64,000 bases of DNA from Anaerolineae bacterium (GTDB taxonomy: Bacteria > Chloroflexota > Anaerolineae > Aggregatilineales > Phototrophicaceae): contig JAPKMO010000002.1 in NCBI GenBank assembly GCA_026645945.1, positions 1 to 64,000 of the forward strand. Direction: 5' to 3'. Shown here piece after piece: positions 19,652-28,310 of this stretch. Under the pieces are notes generated by a model that did not search any database, was not told the origin of the DNA, and saw nothing but the letters and a program-made list of their open reading frames with translations. Each line of letters opens with the position of its first letter. Positions within the stretch are counted from its first letter, which is position 1. A program made the translations under genes and the position numbers.

Positions 19652-19787
19652 AACATCGTCCAGTTATTTTTGTGCGGGGGCGAGCGAACAGCCCGCCCCT
19701 CGGATTCTGTCGTCGTTTGTAATGCTTTTCATCCCACCCCCGTCGCCTTCCCGAATTCAAGGAGGGGTGAAAAACGCGCCCGTCGCT

Positions 19788-19832
19788 CCCCGCTCCCCTG
19801 AACTCGGGGGAGCGGGGTTGGGGGTGAGGGGG
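19788..19832. repeat. Intergenic palindromic repeat (copy A of the 'LTPxPSPxGRG' type)
   Basis: CCCGCTCCCCTGAACTCGGGGGAGCGGGGTTGGGGGTGAGGGGG; related to 22548-22585 and 33101-33179. Confidence 0.65.
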
Positions 19833-19843
19833 TTTGTACTACG

Positions 19844-21031
19844 CTATCCCTCTGCCGGAACGAGCTGTTTGTAAAAATACAGCTCATGGTCGGGCAGCAG
19901 GTCAGGATGAAAGATGCGAATTAGATCGGCCAGGATGATGTCCGGGTTGGCCTGCCCCGCTTCGTAATAGTCGCTGCCGCCGTTGGCATTCTGGCGCGCG
20001 TTGTTGGTATACACATTCCCCTTCTGTACGGCGGCGAAACCGGCAAACCGTTCGTCCGCCGCCAGCAGATCGTCCAGCGTCGTCTGGAAGGTATTCACCC
20101 AGAAGTCGGCGGCGGCGGCCCGGTCAACCACCGTTTCAAAATCCAGGAACAGGCTGCCGGTGGACTCGTCGTCCGCCCACAGGTAAGCCGCGCCCGCGTC
20201 GGCCAGCAGCTGTGCCAGGTAGCTGCGACCGCCCGGCATAAACCAGTTATCGCCAAACGGTGTGGTCGCCAGGACGGTTGGCCGGGCTTCCGCGCCGGCG
20301 GCCAGCGCCGCCAGTTCCTGGTAGCGCGACTCGACGCCGGCGAAAGTTTCTTCGGCCAGTGCCTCGGTATTAAAAAACAGGGCGATGAACTTGCCCCACT
20401 CGGCCTGGCCGAGCGGTGAGGTATCCAGAAAATCGGCGTTGACGACCACCGGCAGACCGGCCTGTTCCAGCACCGGCAGGTTGGTATCGTCGGCGCTGAA
20501 CCGCTGCGTCAGCACCAGATCGGGTTCCAGGTCTACCAGCGCCTCGACGTTGGGGGCTGTGCCGCTGCCGCCGCCGCCGATCTCGGCGATGTCGCCGGCC
20601 TCAAAACGCGCCAGCACCTCCGGGCTGCTGGTGTACAGGGGCGTATCTATGGCAACCAGCCGGTCGAGCAGCCCCTGCGCCACGATGTGCGGCAGGAACG
20701 AGGTGGACATGCTGACGAACCGCGCGCTTGGCACTTCGATCACCGGTGTCTCGCCGTAACCATCCGGCGCGGGCGTGCCGCACTGGACGAGCAGGTATTG
20801 CAGCGGCGCGTCCGCGCCCTGCCAGGGCAGCAGCACCGTCACCAGTTTGTAATGGTTGAAGTACTCGACGCTGAAACCCTGGGCATACTCGACGGTGATT
20901 TTATCGGGGAAATAATCCACGCCGGGGTCGAACGACTCGACGCACGCGGCAGTTAGATTGGCTTCCTGCGCGCCGACAACCGGGACGACCAGGAAAGCCG
21001 CCAGCAGCACGAACAACAAACGGAACTTCAT
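19844..21031 (-). CDS. btuF: ABC transporter substrate-binding protein (BtuF/FhuD-like)
   Basis: Signal peptide MKFRLLFVLLAAFLVVPVVGAQ; periplasmic-binding fold; downstream of a cobalamin riboswitch and upstream of btuC/btuD. Confidence 0.87.
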   Translation of the reverse strand: MKFRLLFVLLAAFLVVPVVGAQEANLTAACVESFDPGVDYFPDKITVEYAQGFSVEYFNHYKLVTVLLPWQGADAPLQYLLVQCGTPAPDGYGETPVIEVPSARFVSMSTSFLPHIVAQGLLDRLVAIDTPLYTSSPEVLARFEAGDIAEIGGGGSGTAPNVEALVDLEPDLVLTQRFSADDTNLPVLEQAGLPVVVNADFLDTSPLGQAEWGKFIALFFNTEALAEETFAGVESRYQELAALAAGAEARPTVLATTPFGDNWFMPGGRSYLAQLLADAGAAYLWADDESTGSLFLDFETVVDRAAAADFWVNTFQTTLDDLLAADERFAGFAAVQKGNVYTNNARQNANGGSDYYEAGQANPDIILADLIRIFHPDLLPDHELYFYKQLVPAEG

Positions 21032-21125
21032 TTTAAGCCTCCTCGGTGCGAGATACGAGCTTTGCCGCCAGCAGCACCCTCGCGCCGAGACAACTGGCCG
21101 CACTCTGCCCGCGAACCCGGCGGCC

Positions 21126-21151
21126 AAACAAAAACCCGCCGGGCGGCGGGG
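21126..21151 (-). terminator. Riboswitch expression-platform terminator
   Basis: - strand: CCCCGCCGCCCGGCGGGTTTTTGTTT between the aptamer and btuF. Confidence 0.75.
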
Positions 21152-21209
21152 AGCAGGTTGCATAAAATTCCATGCCCGACCCCCTTTGTCCACGAAGGTG
21201 GTACTCAAG

Positions 21210-21340
21210 CGGTGATGAAGGCGGGCATTCGGGCTTCTCCGGCTCAAACCGGAGTTACCGCTGCGGGACAGCGCCGGACTTTCACCGGCTTCCCCCATTA
21301 TGCGCCTCGCATCCGGGCGGCAGGCGCACCATCATCAGCT
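21210..21340 (-). promoter_or_regulatory. Cobalamin (AdoCbl) riboswitch aptamer
   Basis: - strand: GGGGGAAGCCGGTGAAAGTCCGGCGCTGTCCCGCAGCGGTAACTCCGGTTTGAGCCGGAGAAGCCCGAATGCCCGCC; canonical GCCGGTGNAANTCCGGCGCTGNCCCGCA core. Confidence 0.93.
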
Positions 21341-21402
21341 CTGTGTTGACGATACAATGAGCCTAACACGCTCATCGCCAAATGTCAATCAGTCGAACGG
21401 CG

Positions 21403-21855
21403 CTAAAACAGCGGCAGTTGGCCGCTTTCGGGCCGGGTTTTGAGCGGGCGCGGCGGCAGCAGGCCGCGCGCCTCCAGCCAGCCGGCGTTCGGGCCGTCCC
21501 AACCCAGGCGCTGCAAGTTCACGCGCCCGTTTTTGTCGAAAGTCGCGCCCTCGCGCTCCAGGCGTGCGCGCTGCTCAAGGGCGGCGCGGCTGCCTTCCGG
21601 CAGGCTGATGCCGCCCTGCCCGTTAACGACCCGCTGCCAGGGGATGTCTGGCGCATCGGCGGCGGAAACAGCGTTCAGCGCCTTGCCCACCCATACCGGC
21701 GCAAGGCGCGCATAATCGTCCGGGTCTGCACCCTCCGGCGGCGGAATCATCGAGGCGATCTGCCCGTAGGTGCTGACCGCGCCAGACGGAATCTGCCGCA
21801 CGATGTCCCAAACAATACGGCTGTAGGCTTCAGGATCGGGCGGGGTTAACACCAT
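21403..21855 (-). CDS. Alkyltransferase-like (ATL) protein of the MGMT family
   Basis: IPSGAVSTYGQIA...VGKALNA...IPWQRVVNGQGGISLP; Trp replaces the catalytic Cys of the PCHR motif. Confidence 0.85.
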   Translation of the reverse strand: MVLTPPDPEAYSRIVWDIVRQIPSGAVSTYGQIASMIPPPEGADPDDYARLAPVWVGKALNAVSAADAPDIPWQRVVNGQGGISLPEGSRAALEQRARLEREGATFDKNGRVNLQRLGWDGPNAGWLEARGLLPPRPLKTRPESGQLPLF

Positions 21856-22001
21856 GTTCGTATCTCCCTTCTGTCCGGCACAGTTTCATCTCATCGAGCC
21901 TGAATTTTATGACCGGCCATCCGGCTGTTTTTGGTTCTGAAAAAACACAACAGACCATTCCATTTCGTCTTTTGACTAACGACTACAGACTAACGACGGC
22001 A

Positions 22002-24644
22002 TCATCGTACCTGGATGCCGGTCGCCAGCGTCACGGCATCCAATCCGGGCTGGATTTCGATACGCTGGCCCGATGCCGCATCGTACAAGCCGGCGATCAG
22101 CGCCGCCGGGCCGGGCGCAGCATCAGCATGGAACTTCAGCCGGTGCGCGTCGAGCAGGTATTCGCCGGGACGCCAGCCGGTCGTCGGGCGGCTGCCATCC
22201 ACCGGCAGCGAGTCGCTCTGGGCGATCACGCGGCCATCCGCGTCGACAAGCTGCACAAAAACGGTATAACTACGTTCGGCGGCCTGACCTGCCCGCCAAA
22301 CCAGCGCCACCGGCACATCCCGGCTGCGGTCGAACGAATCGCCGTCCAGCGAAAAACCCGCCAGCATCCCCACGCCGGGGAAGTCCACCCCTACCGTTTC
22401 GTCAAATTCCGGCTCGTCGTACAGCGCCGGTAAAACTTCGACCATGTACGATGCCAGCGCACGGCCATCCGGCAGCAGCAGCCGGGCTTCTCCGGCTTTT
22501 GCATCCACCGGGACGAGGATTTCGCGCCAATCGAGAATCGCGCTAAAAGCCCCTCTCCCTGAGGGAGAAGGCTTGGGGGTGAGGGCCGAACTGACCACCT
22601 GCCAGCCGTCCCCGGCCAGCGTTAAACCGGGCAGCGCGCCCTGCCCCGACCACAGCAGCGCCAGCCGCAAGATGCCGCCGTTTTGAAGTATGCCGCTGGT
22701 CTGGTTGTGCGCCAGCAGGCGCAGGCCGTCGAGCGTTAAATCCACCGTCACCGGCAGCCCGTGTTCGCGGTTCGCCCGCGCCCAGTCCGCGCCCGGCACA
22801 ATTTCCCACACGCCCAACGGCAGGTCAAGAACGGCACGCGCGCCCGGCGCGGGCGACAGTTCGTAGCCGGACGGCCTGGCCTGTTCGTCGTACAGCCGCA
22901 GCAGCACCGGATACTGACCCGGCGGCGCGCCGTAAGGCAGCCGCAGCAGCGGGTAAGCCGCCAGCGCCGAACCCACCGGCAGCGCCGAACCGGTGCGCTG
23001 GGCGGCATCGGCGAAAATCGCGTCGGCGCGCGCCACTTCCCAGCCCAGGCCGTTCTGGACGATGATTGCGGCCTTGAGATCGGCGTCCAGGTCTTGCAAC
23101 AGCGTGATCTGCACCGGCAGGCACAGGGCGCGGTCGGCAGTCGTGGATGGCAGGCCGCCAACGGCCACCACACGCGCCGGGCCGGAAATCGCCTCGAATG
23201 GGCGTAATTCCGGCAGATTGAGCGCCGACGCGCGGTAAAGCTGGCTGCTCATACCGTATACCGTGAATACCTCCGGCGGGTTGATCGTGCCATTCGCCAG
23301 CAGGCAGCCCATCATGCCGCGATAATCGGCGCGCTGCGCGTACCAGATGTTAAGCGCCACATCGCCGCTTTCCGGCAGCAGCGGCAGAACAGTCTCTAAA
23401 TCTGCGCCTTCCGGCAGTGTCACGCGCCGCGCTTTTACGCCCAGGCGCTCCCAGTAGTACCACAGGTCGTAGCGGTCGGCGTAAGACCAGGCCAGGACGG
23501 TATCATCTTCGGCCAGCGCATCGGCGTAATACCGCACCATGCCGCGCACGTCGTCGTGCTGGTAGGCCGGGCCAGTAGTGACGAAAAAGACAGCGGCCAC
23601 AAATGCGGCCAGGAAAAACCCGGCAGCCCGCGCCGCCCAGCGCAGCCGCAGCCGCCCCAACCCCGCGCCGATAGCGACCAGCAGCAGCGGCGTTACCATC
23701 ACCAGATAGCGCCCGTGCAGGTCGTTGCCCAGAATCGCCAGCCCCAGCAGCAGGCCGCCGGACAGCAGCGCCGCATGGCCGACCAGCCAGCGTGCGGCGG
23801 GTTTGCGCCAGGGAATCAGCAGCAGCGCCAGCACCAGCAGCGCGGCAGCCAGCGCCGAAACCACCGTCTCCTGCCCGACCAGACTCCACGAACCCGCCCA
23901 CAGCGATTCCCACATGCGGGCCAACAGCGCGGCATCCAGGAGCGGCGCGCTCGTCACGGCGCTGTTGGCCTCTTGCAGCAGCAGAAAGCGGGTGATAAAC
24001 CAGGGCAGCCACAGCAGCCCAACGACCACCTGCCCAGCCAGCCAAAGCCGCCAGTTCGGGCGACGGTATAATGCCCAAGCCAGCAGCGCGGCGGCGTTCA
24101 GCCACAGGGCGGCCACCGGGCCGGTGTTGTGCGCGTACAGCAGCGCCACTTCAGCGGCCCACAGTGCCGCCCACACCCACCGTGCCGGGCGCTCCAGCAG
24201 CCGGTGAAAGGCCAGCGCCGCCGCCGTCACCAGGACGGCCAGCAGCGTATACATGCGCGCTTCCTGCGATGCCCACCACAGCAGCGGCGAAAACCCGGCC
24301 AAAAACGCCGACCAGACGCCAGCGCGTGTGTCAAATAGGCGGCGGCCCAGCCGGTAAACCAGCGGCATCACCAGCAGGCCGACCAGCGCGGAAAACCACC
24401 GTAGCGCAAAAGTGCTATCGCCAAAACCACGCGCGGCGATGTTCAATAGAAGATAGTACAAAGGGGGATTAGTCGGGTCGGCTGCGATTGCTGCCACCAG
24501 CGTCGGCTGAACGGCTGCATAGGCCGACCAGCCTTCGTCGAACCAGATGCTTTGCGTTTGAATACGATATAAACGCGCCGCCGCCGCCAGGACGATCAGC
24601 GCGATCAGCAGCCAGAGGGGACGCGACAGACGGCGCAGGCGCAT
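22002..24644 (-). CDS. GT39-like dolichol-phosphate-mannose mannosyltransferase-type membrane protein
   Basis: RIQTQSIWFDEGWSAYAA...DPTNPPLYYLLLNIAARGFGDSTFALRWFSAL typical of GT39/ArnT-like proteins; multi-TM. Confidence 0.82.
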   Translation of the reverse strand: MRLRRLSRPLWLLIALIVLAAAARLYRIQTQSIWFDEGWSAYAAVQPTLVAAIAADPTNPPLYYLLLNIAARGFGDSTFALRWFSALVGLLVMPLVYRLGRRLFDTRAGVWSAFLAGFSPLLWWASQEARMYTLLAVLVTAAALAFHRLLERPARWVWAALWAAEVALLYAHNTGPVAALWLNAAALLAWALYRRPNWRLWLAGQVVVGLLWLPWFITRFLLLQEANSAVTSAPLLDAALLARMWESLWAGSWSLVGQETVVSALAAALLVLALLLIPWRKPAARWLVGHAALLSGGLLLGLAILGNDLHGRYLVMVTPLLLVAIGAGLGRLRLRWAARAAGFFLAAFVAAVFFVTTGPAYQHDDVRGMVRYYADALAEDDTVLAWSYADRYDLWYYWERLGVKARRVTLPEGADLETVLPLLPESGDVALNIWYAQRADYRGMMGCLLANGTINPPEVFTVYGMSSQLYRASALNLPELRPFEAISGPARVVAVGGLPSTTADRALCLPVQITLLQDLDADLKAAIIVQNGLGWEVARADAIFADAAQRTGSALPVGSALAAYPLLRLPYGAPPGQYPVLLRLYDEQARPSGYELSPAPGARAVLDLPLGVWEIVPGADWARANREHGLPVTVDLTLDGLRLLAHNQTSGILQNGGILRLALLWSGQGALPGLTLAGDGWQVVSSALTPKPSPSGRGAFSAILDWREILVPVDAKAGEARLLLPDGRALASYMVEVLPALYDEPEFDETVGVDFPGVGMLAGFSLDGDSFDRSRDVPVALVWRAGQAAERSYTVFVQLVDADGRVIAQSDSLPVDGSRPTTGWRPGEYLLDAHRLKFHADAAPGPAALIAGLYDAASGQRIEIQPGLDAVTLATGIQVR
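22548..22585. repeat. Palindromic repeat inside CDS (copy B)
   Basis: AGCCCCTCTCCCTGAGGGAGAAGGCTTGGGGGTGAGGG, read in frame on - as ALTPKPSPSGRGA. Confidence 0.75.
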
Positions 24645-24762
24645 GAGAACGCTCTATAACAAAATCCGTACACCATTTGGGACGGCGGGCAGCATACTTG
24701 CATCAAGTCTCTACAACACTGTAGAATAGTACCATAAATCTCATCCAACTAGGCAAACCGGC

Positions 24763-25755
24763 ATGACTGACCAACCGGATAAGCAACCTAACAAACTTCC
24801 AGTCCCTGCGGACAAAGCCGAAGCGCCGGAGAACAAACCGGCGGCGGATAAAAAACCGGACGAAGCGGCTGTCAAACCGCCGGAATCCGCACAAACCCCC
24901 GGTGAAACGGCGGATAAAAAACCGCCCGCCAACGGTGGCGAACTGGCGCACCTGCCGTCCGCCGCCGCGCCCAGGACTGAAAGCCCTGCCCCGGAGGTGA
25001 AAAAACCGGAAACCGACCAGAGCGCGGTTAAACCGGTTGAAAAAGCCGAGTCCAGACCGGCAGCCGACCAAACCGCCCCCGCGCCGCAGGCCGAAAAACC
25101 TGCCGCCAAACCCGCACCCGACGATACCATCGCGCCGGGAATTACAACCGCGCCCGTTACCGGCGCGCCGGCAGCGCCGCCCAAACCTGCTGCTTCCGCC
25201 GGGCAGATCTGCCCGAACTGCGGCCACCGCAACCGCCCCGGCGTGCTGCTGTGCGAAAACTGCGGCACTAACCTGGCGACTGGCAAACAGACCGGCGTCG
25301 GCACGCGCGACCTGAAGCGCGAGCAAGAAAGCACCGAACAGGAAGGCGCAAAACTGCTGGATACCGGCCAGACCAAAGCGATTGAGAGCGCGGGGGGCAG
25401 CGTTTTTACCGAAAATATGGTGCTGCGCGTGGAAATCGAAGGCGCGGCCATGCCGATGCTGGTTTATCCCAAAGCCGAAATCATCCTGGGGCGGCGCGAC
25501 CCAAACACCGGCGCGATGCCGGACGTGGATCTAACCGCCTATGCCGGCTACCGGATGGGCGTCAGCCGCCGCCATGCCGCCATTCGTTTCCAGGAACGGC
25601 AGCTTAACGTCTCCGACCTGGGCAGCAGCAATGGCACGTTCCTCAACGGCACGCGCCTAAACGCGCACCGGCCTTACCAACTGCGCGACGGCGATGAAGT
25701 CCGCCTGGGGCAAATGGTTCTGCGGCTGTTTTTCCAGTCTTCCGGTCGCAAATAA
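24763..25755 (+). CDS. Zinc-ribbon and FHA-domain protein with a long Pro/Ala/Lys-rich N-terminus
   Basis: CPNCGHRNRPGVLLCENCG zinc ribbon; FHA core MGVSRRHAAIRF...LNVSDLGSSNGTFLNGTRL. Confidence 0.9.
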   Translation: MTDQPDKQPNKLPVPADKAEAPENKPAADKKPDEAAVKPPESAQTPGETADKKPPANGGELAHLPSAAAPRTESPAPEVKKPETDQSAVKPVEKAESRPAADQTAPAPQAEKPAAKPAPDDTIAPGITTAPVTGAPAAPPKPAASAGQICPNCGHRNRPGVLLCENCGTNLATGKQTGVGTRDLKREQESTEQEGAKLLDTGQTKAIESAGGSVFTENMVLRVEIEGAAMPMLVYPKAEIILGRRDPNTGAMPDVDLTAYAGYRMGVSRRHAAIRFQERQLNVSDLGSSNGTFLNGTRLNAHRPYQLRDGDEVRLGQMVLRLFFQSSGRK

Positions 25756-25761
25756 CTCAGG

Positions 25762-26163
25762 TTAATAACCCAGGATTTCCGCTACTTCGGAGGCAGCTTT
25801 TTTGGTCGCAAACAGGACGTGCGACATCCGCGCTTCTTTTTGCACCAGCACCGCCAGTGAGGCCCGTCCCGCCGGGTAGACCACCATGACGCCCTCTTCG
25901 CCTTCCATTAACAGCCGTTCCAGGTCGCCCTGGGCCAGCCGCCCCAGCGTCCGCTCAGCTAGGCCGATCAGGGTGGCGGACATGGCGGCCACCTGAGGGC
26001 TGCTGGTCGGGTTTTTGTGCGGGTTTTCTTCATCTCCCGGCGGGAAGGCGGCCACCAGCAGGCCGTCAATATTCACGATGACGGTCGCTTTGATCCCTTC
26101 AACCGCGTAATGCAGCGTTTTGAGCGCGTCTTCCAACCGTTTTTCGCGTGTTTCCTGAGCCAT
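25762..26163 (-). CDS. Roadblock/LC7 domain protein
   Basis: MAQETREKRLEDALKTLHYAVEGIKATVIVNIDGLLVAAFPP...; Roadblock-like length and pattern. Confidence 0.75.
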   Translation of the reverse strand: MAQETREKRLEDALKTLHYAVEGIKATVIVNIDGLLVAAFPPGDEENPHKNPTSSPQVAAMSATLIGLAERTLGRLAQGDLERLLMEGEEGVMVVYPAGRASLAVLVQKEARMSHVLFATKKAASEVAEILGY

Positions 26164-26254
26164 AGCCTCGCTCGAACCCTCTCTGGTGCGTGCGGGTGCG
26201 TTGATCGAACACCCCACACAGTATAACCGAAAGCCTCTGCCGCCTCAACCGGGG

Positions 26255-27016
26255 CTACAGCCTTCTCAACGACCGCGCCCGAATCATTTCCTCGGCAAAC
26301 TGCGCCAGCAGGTAGCGTTCATCTTCGGTCAAATCGGCCTTAAGCAGTAAATCCGGGCGATTCAACCAGGTGCGCCGCAGTCCCTGTTCGCGCCGCCAGC
26401 GCAGAATTTTACCATGATCGCCCTGCTGAAGAATACCAGGCACTTCCAGCCCCCGGAATACCGGCGGGCGGGTATAATGCGGCCCTTCCAGAATGCCGTC
26501 GGCGTGGCTGTCCTCGTCGGCGGCCCAGCAGGCCCCCAGCACACCGGGGATATGCCGCACCACCGCGTCAATCACCACCATCGCGGCCAGTTCGCCGCCC
26601 GTCAGCACGTAGTCCCCGATGCTGATTTCGTCGGTGATAACGAGCTGGCGCACCCGGTCGTCTATGCCTTCGTAGCGCCCGCATACCAGCGCCAGGCGCG
26701 GGTGCGCCGCCAGCTCCTTCGCTATCCGGTGAGAAAAAACGCGCCCCTGCGGCGTCATCAGGATCACCGGCGTCCCCGGCGGCGCGTCCGCCAGCGCGTG
26801 TTCCACCGCGCCCACCACCGGCTCGGCCTTCATAATCATACCGCCGCCGCCGCCGTAAGGGATGTCGTCGGCGGTGCGGTGTTTGTCGGCGCAAAAGTCG
26901 CGGATGTCGTGCAGGCGCAGTTCCAGCAGGCCGCGATCGCGCGCCTTCCACAGCATACTTTCGGTCATCGGCCCCTGGAACATGGCCGGGAACAGGGTCA
27001 GTACATCAATTCGCAT
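26255..27016 (-). CDS. trmD: tRNA (guanine-N1-)-methyltransferase
   Basis: [17 protein letters not shown]...[18 protein letters not shown]...[15 protein letters not shown]. Confidence 0.96.
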   Translation of the reverse strand: MRIDVLTLFPAMFQGPMTESMLWKARDRGLLELRLHDIRDFCADKHRTADDIPYGGGGGMIMKAEPVVGAVEHALADAPPGTPVILMTPQGRVFSHRIAKELAAHPRLALVCGRYEGIDDRVRQLVITDEISIGDYVLTGGELAAMVVIDAVVRHIPGVLGACWAADEDSHADGILEGPHYTRPPVFRGLEVPGILQQGDHGKILRWRREQGLRRTWLNRPDLLLKADLTEDERYLLAQFAEEMIRARSLRRL

Positions 27017-27166
27017 GGCGGCGCGCAGCCCTCCGTTTGCCCAAACGCCCCTACCCTATTGTAGCTTGCATCCCTGCCGACTGAACAGGATAATAGTCGT
27101 GTTTGAGATTATGCGCCGGATTAAGATTGAGTAGGCAGGTTAAACATTAAACGGGACGAAAAACCG

Positions 27167-27526
27167 ATGAAAACCAACATTTATACCATCTGGGTCAAAA
27201 CCGGCGAAGCGCCCCTGGGCGGGACGGACTCGAACGTGTTCATCCAGCTTTTTGGGACGGGCGGGCGTACCGAAGTGCTGCACCTGCCGCCGGAGGACAT
27301 TTTCGCCTTTGAATCCGGCAGCGTGGATCGTTTCATCCTGGAAGTGCCGGACCTGGGCGACCTGACGCGCTGCTGCATCGGCCAGGACGCCAGCGCCGAC
27401 TCCGGCTGGTATGTAGAAACGGTGCGCGTCAAGGACGACGAAACCGACCGCGAATGGTTGTTCACCTTCAATCAGTGGCTTGGCAAAGAAGAATCAGGGC
27501 GGCTGTCGGCGTGCGTCGAGTGTTAA
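27167..27526 (+). CDS. PLAT/LH2-domain-like protein
   Basis: YTIWVKTGEAPLGGTDSNVFIQLFGTGGRTEVLHL...FESGSVDRFILEVPDLGDLTRCCIGQDAS..SGWYVETVRVKD...FTFNQWLG. Confidence 0.75.
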   Translation: MKTNIYTIWVKTGEAPLGGTDSNVFIQLFGTGGRTEVLHLPPEDIFAFESGSVDRFILEVPDLGDLTRCCIGQDASADSGWYVETVRVKDDETDREWLFTFNQWLGKEESGRLSACVEC

Positions 27527-27912
27527 TCATCCTGATAAGCCTGTTTTTAGGCGCGTGCAATTTACAGCGTGGCGCGCCGACGCCTCTGCCAACGCCGGAC
27601 ATCCCGCGCGTTGAGTTCCGTTTTCCGGTTAACGGCAGCACCATCCTCGAAGGCGCAGAACTGACTATCGAACTGCTGGCCGCCGACGCCGGCGACGGCG
27701 TGGCGCGGATCGAACTGCTGGTGGACGATGTGTTTCATCAGGAAGGCAAGCCGGAAATCAGCCCCTCCGTGCCGACCTTTGCCGTCACGATGAACTGGCT
27801 GGCGCAGGGTGTGGGGCAGCACGCCCTCACGGCGCTGGCCTACCGGCTGGACGGTGTTTCCAGCGCGCCGGAGACGATTATCATCGAAGTGCTGCCCGAC
27901 GGCACATCCTGA
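27511..27912 (+). CDS. Lipoprotein with Ig-like domain
   Basis: GTG start; VRRVLIILISLFLGAC lipobox; Ig-like segment VEFRFPVNGSTILEGAELTIELLAADAGDGVARIELLVD. Confidence 0.65.
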   Translation: MRRVLIILISLFLGACNLQRGAPTPLPTPDIPRVEFRFPVNGSTILEGAELTIELLAADAGDGVARIELLVDDVFHQEGKPEISPSVPTFAVTMNWLAQGVGQHALTALAYRLDGVSSAPETIIIEVLPDGTS

Positions 27913-27923
27913 GGAGCGATTTT

Positions 27924-28307
27924 TTGACCGTTTATTTGCAGCGCCTCAACGTTCTGCCCGACCTGGATGAACTGACAGGGGGCGAAGCCTTTTACATTCG
28001 CGCGCACTTCGACCCCTACGCCGGGGAAGTGGTGGTGAATGGGCAGCCGATCCCCTGGGGGGACATCAGCGCCGTCGAAGTGGCGCGCGCGGCGCGGGCG
28101 AGCGGGCCGGCGGGTTGGGTGGTGCGGCATCTGATTCATGGCGGCGAGCGGTATCACGTTGGCCTGTACTTCGGCCCGCTGGAAGCCGTGCTGCCGAACA
28201 TCACTCTGAACGCAGCGCGTTATATCGTTCAGACGGTCGCTTATTATGCGCCATCCCCGGTCATTTACACCGGGCCGGACGGGCTTTCGCCGCTGAAGGA
28301 AAGCTGA
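27924..28307 (+). CDS. Hypothetical protein
   Basis: TTG start after GAGGAG RBS; ORF consistent with + strand operon. Confidence 0.6.
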   Translation: MTVYLQRLNVLPDLDELTGGEAFYIRAHFDPYAGEVVVNGQPIPWGDISAVEVARAARASGPAGWVVRHLIHGGERYHVGLYFGPLEAVLPNITLNAARYIVQTVAYYAPSPVIYTGPDGLSPLKES

Positions 28308-28310
28308 GTC

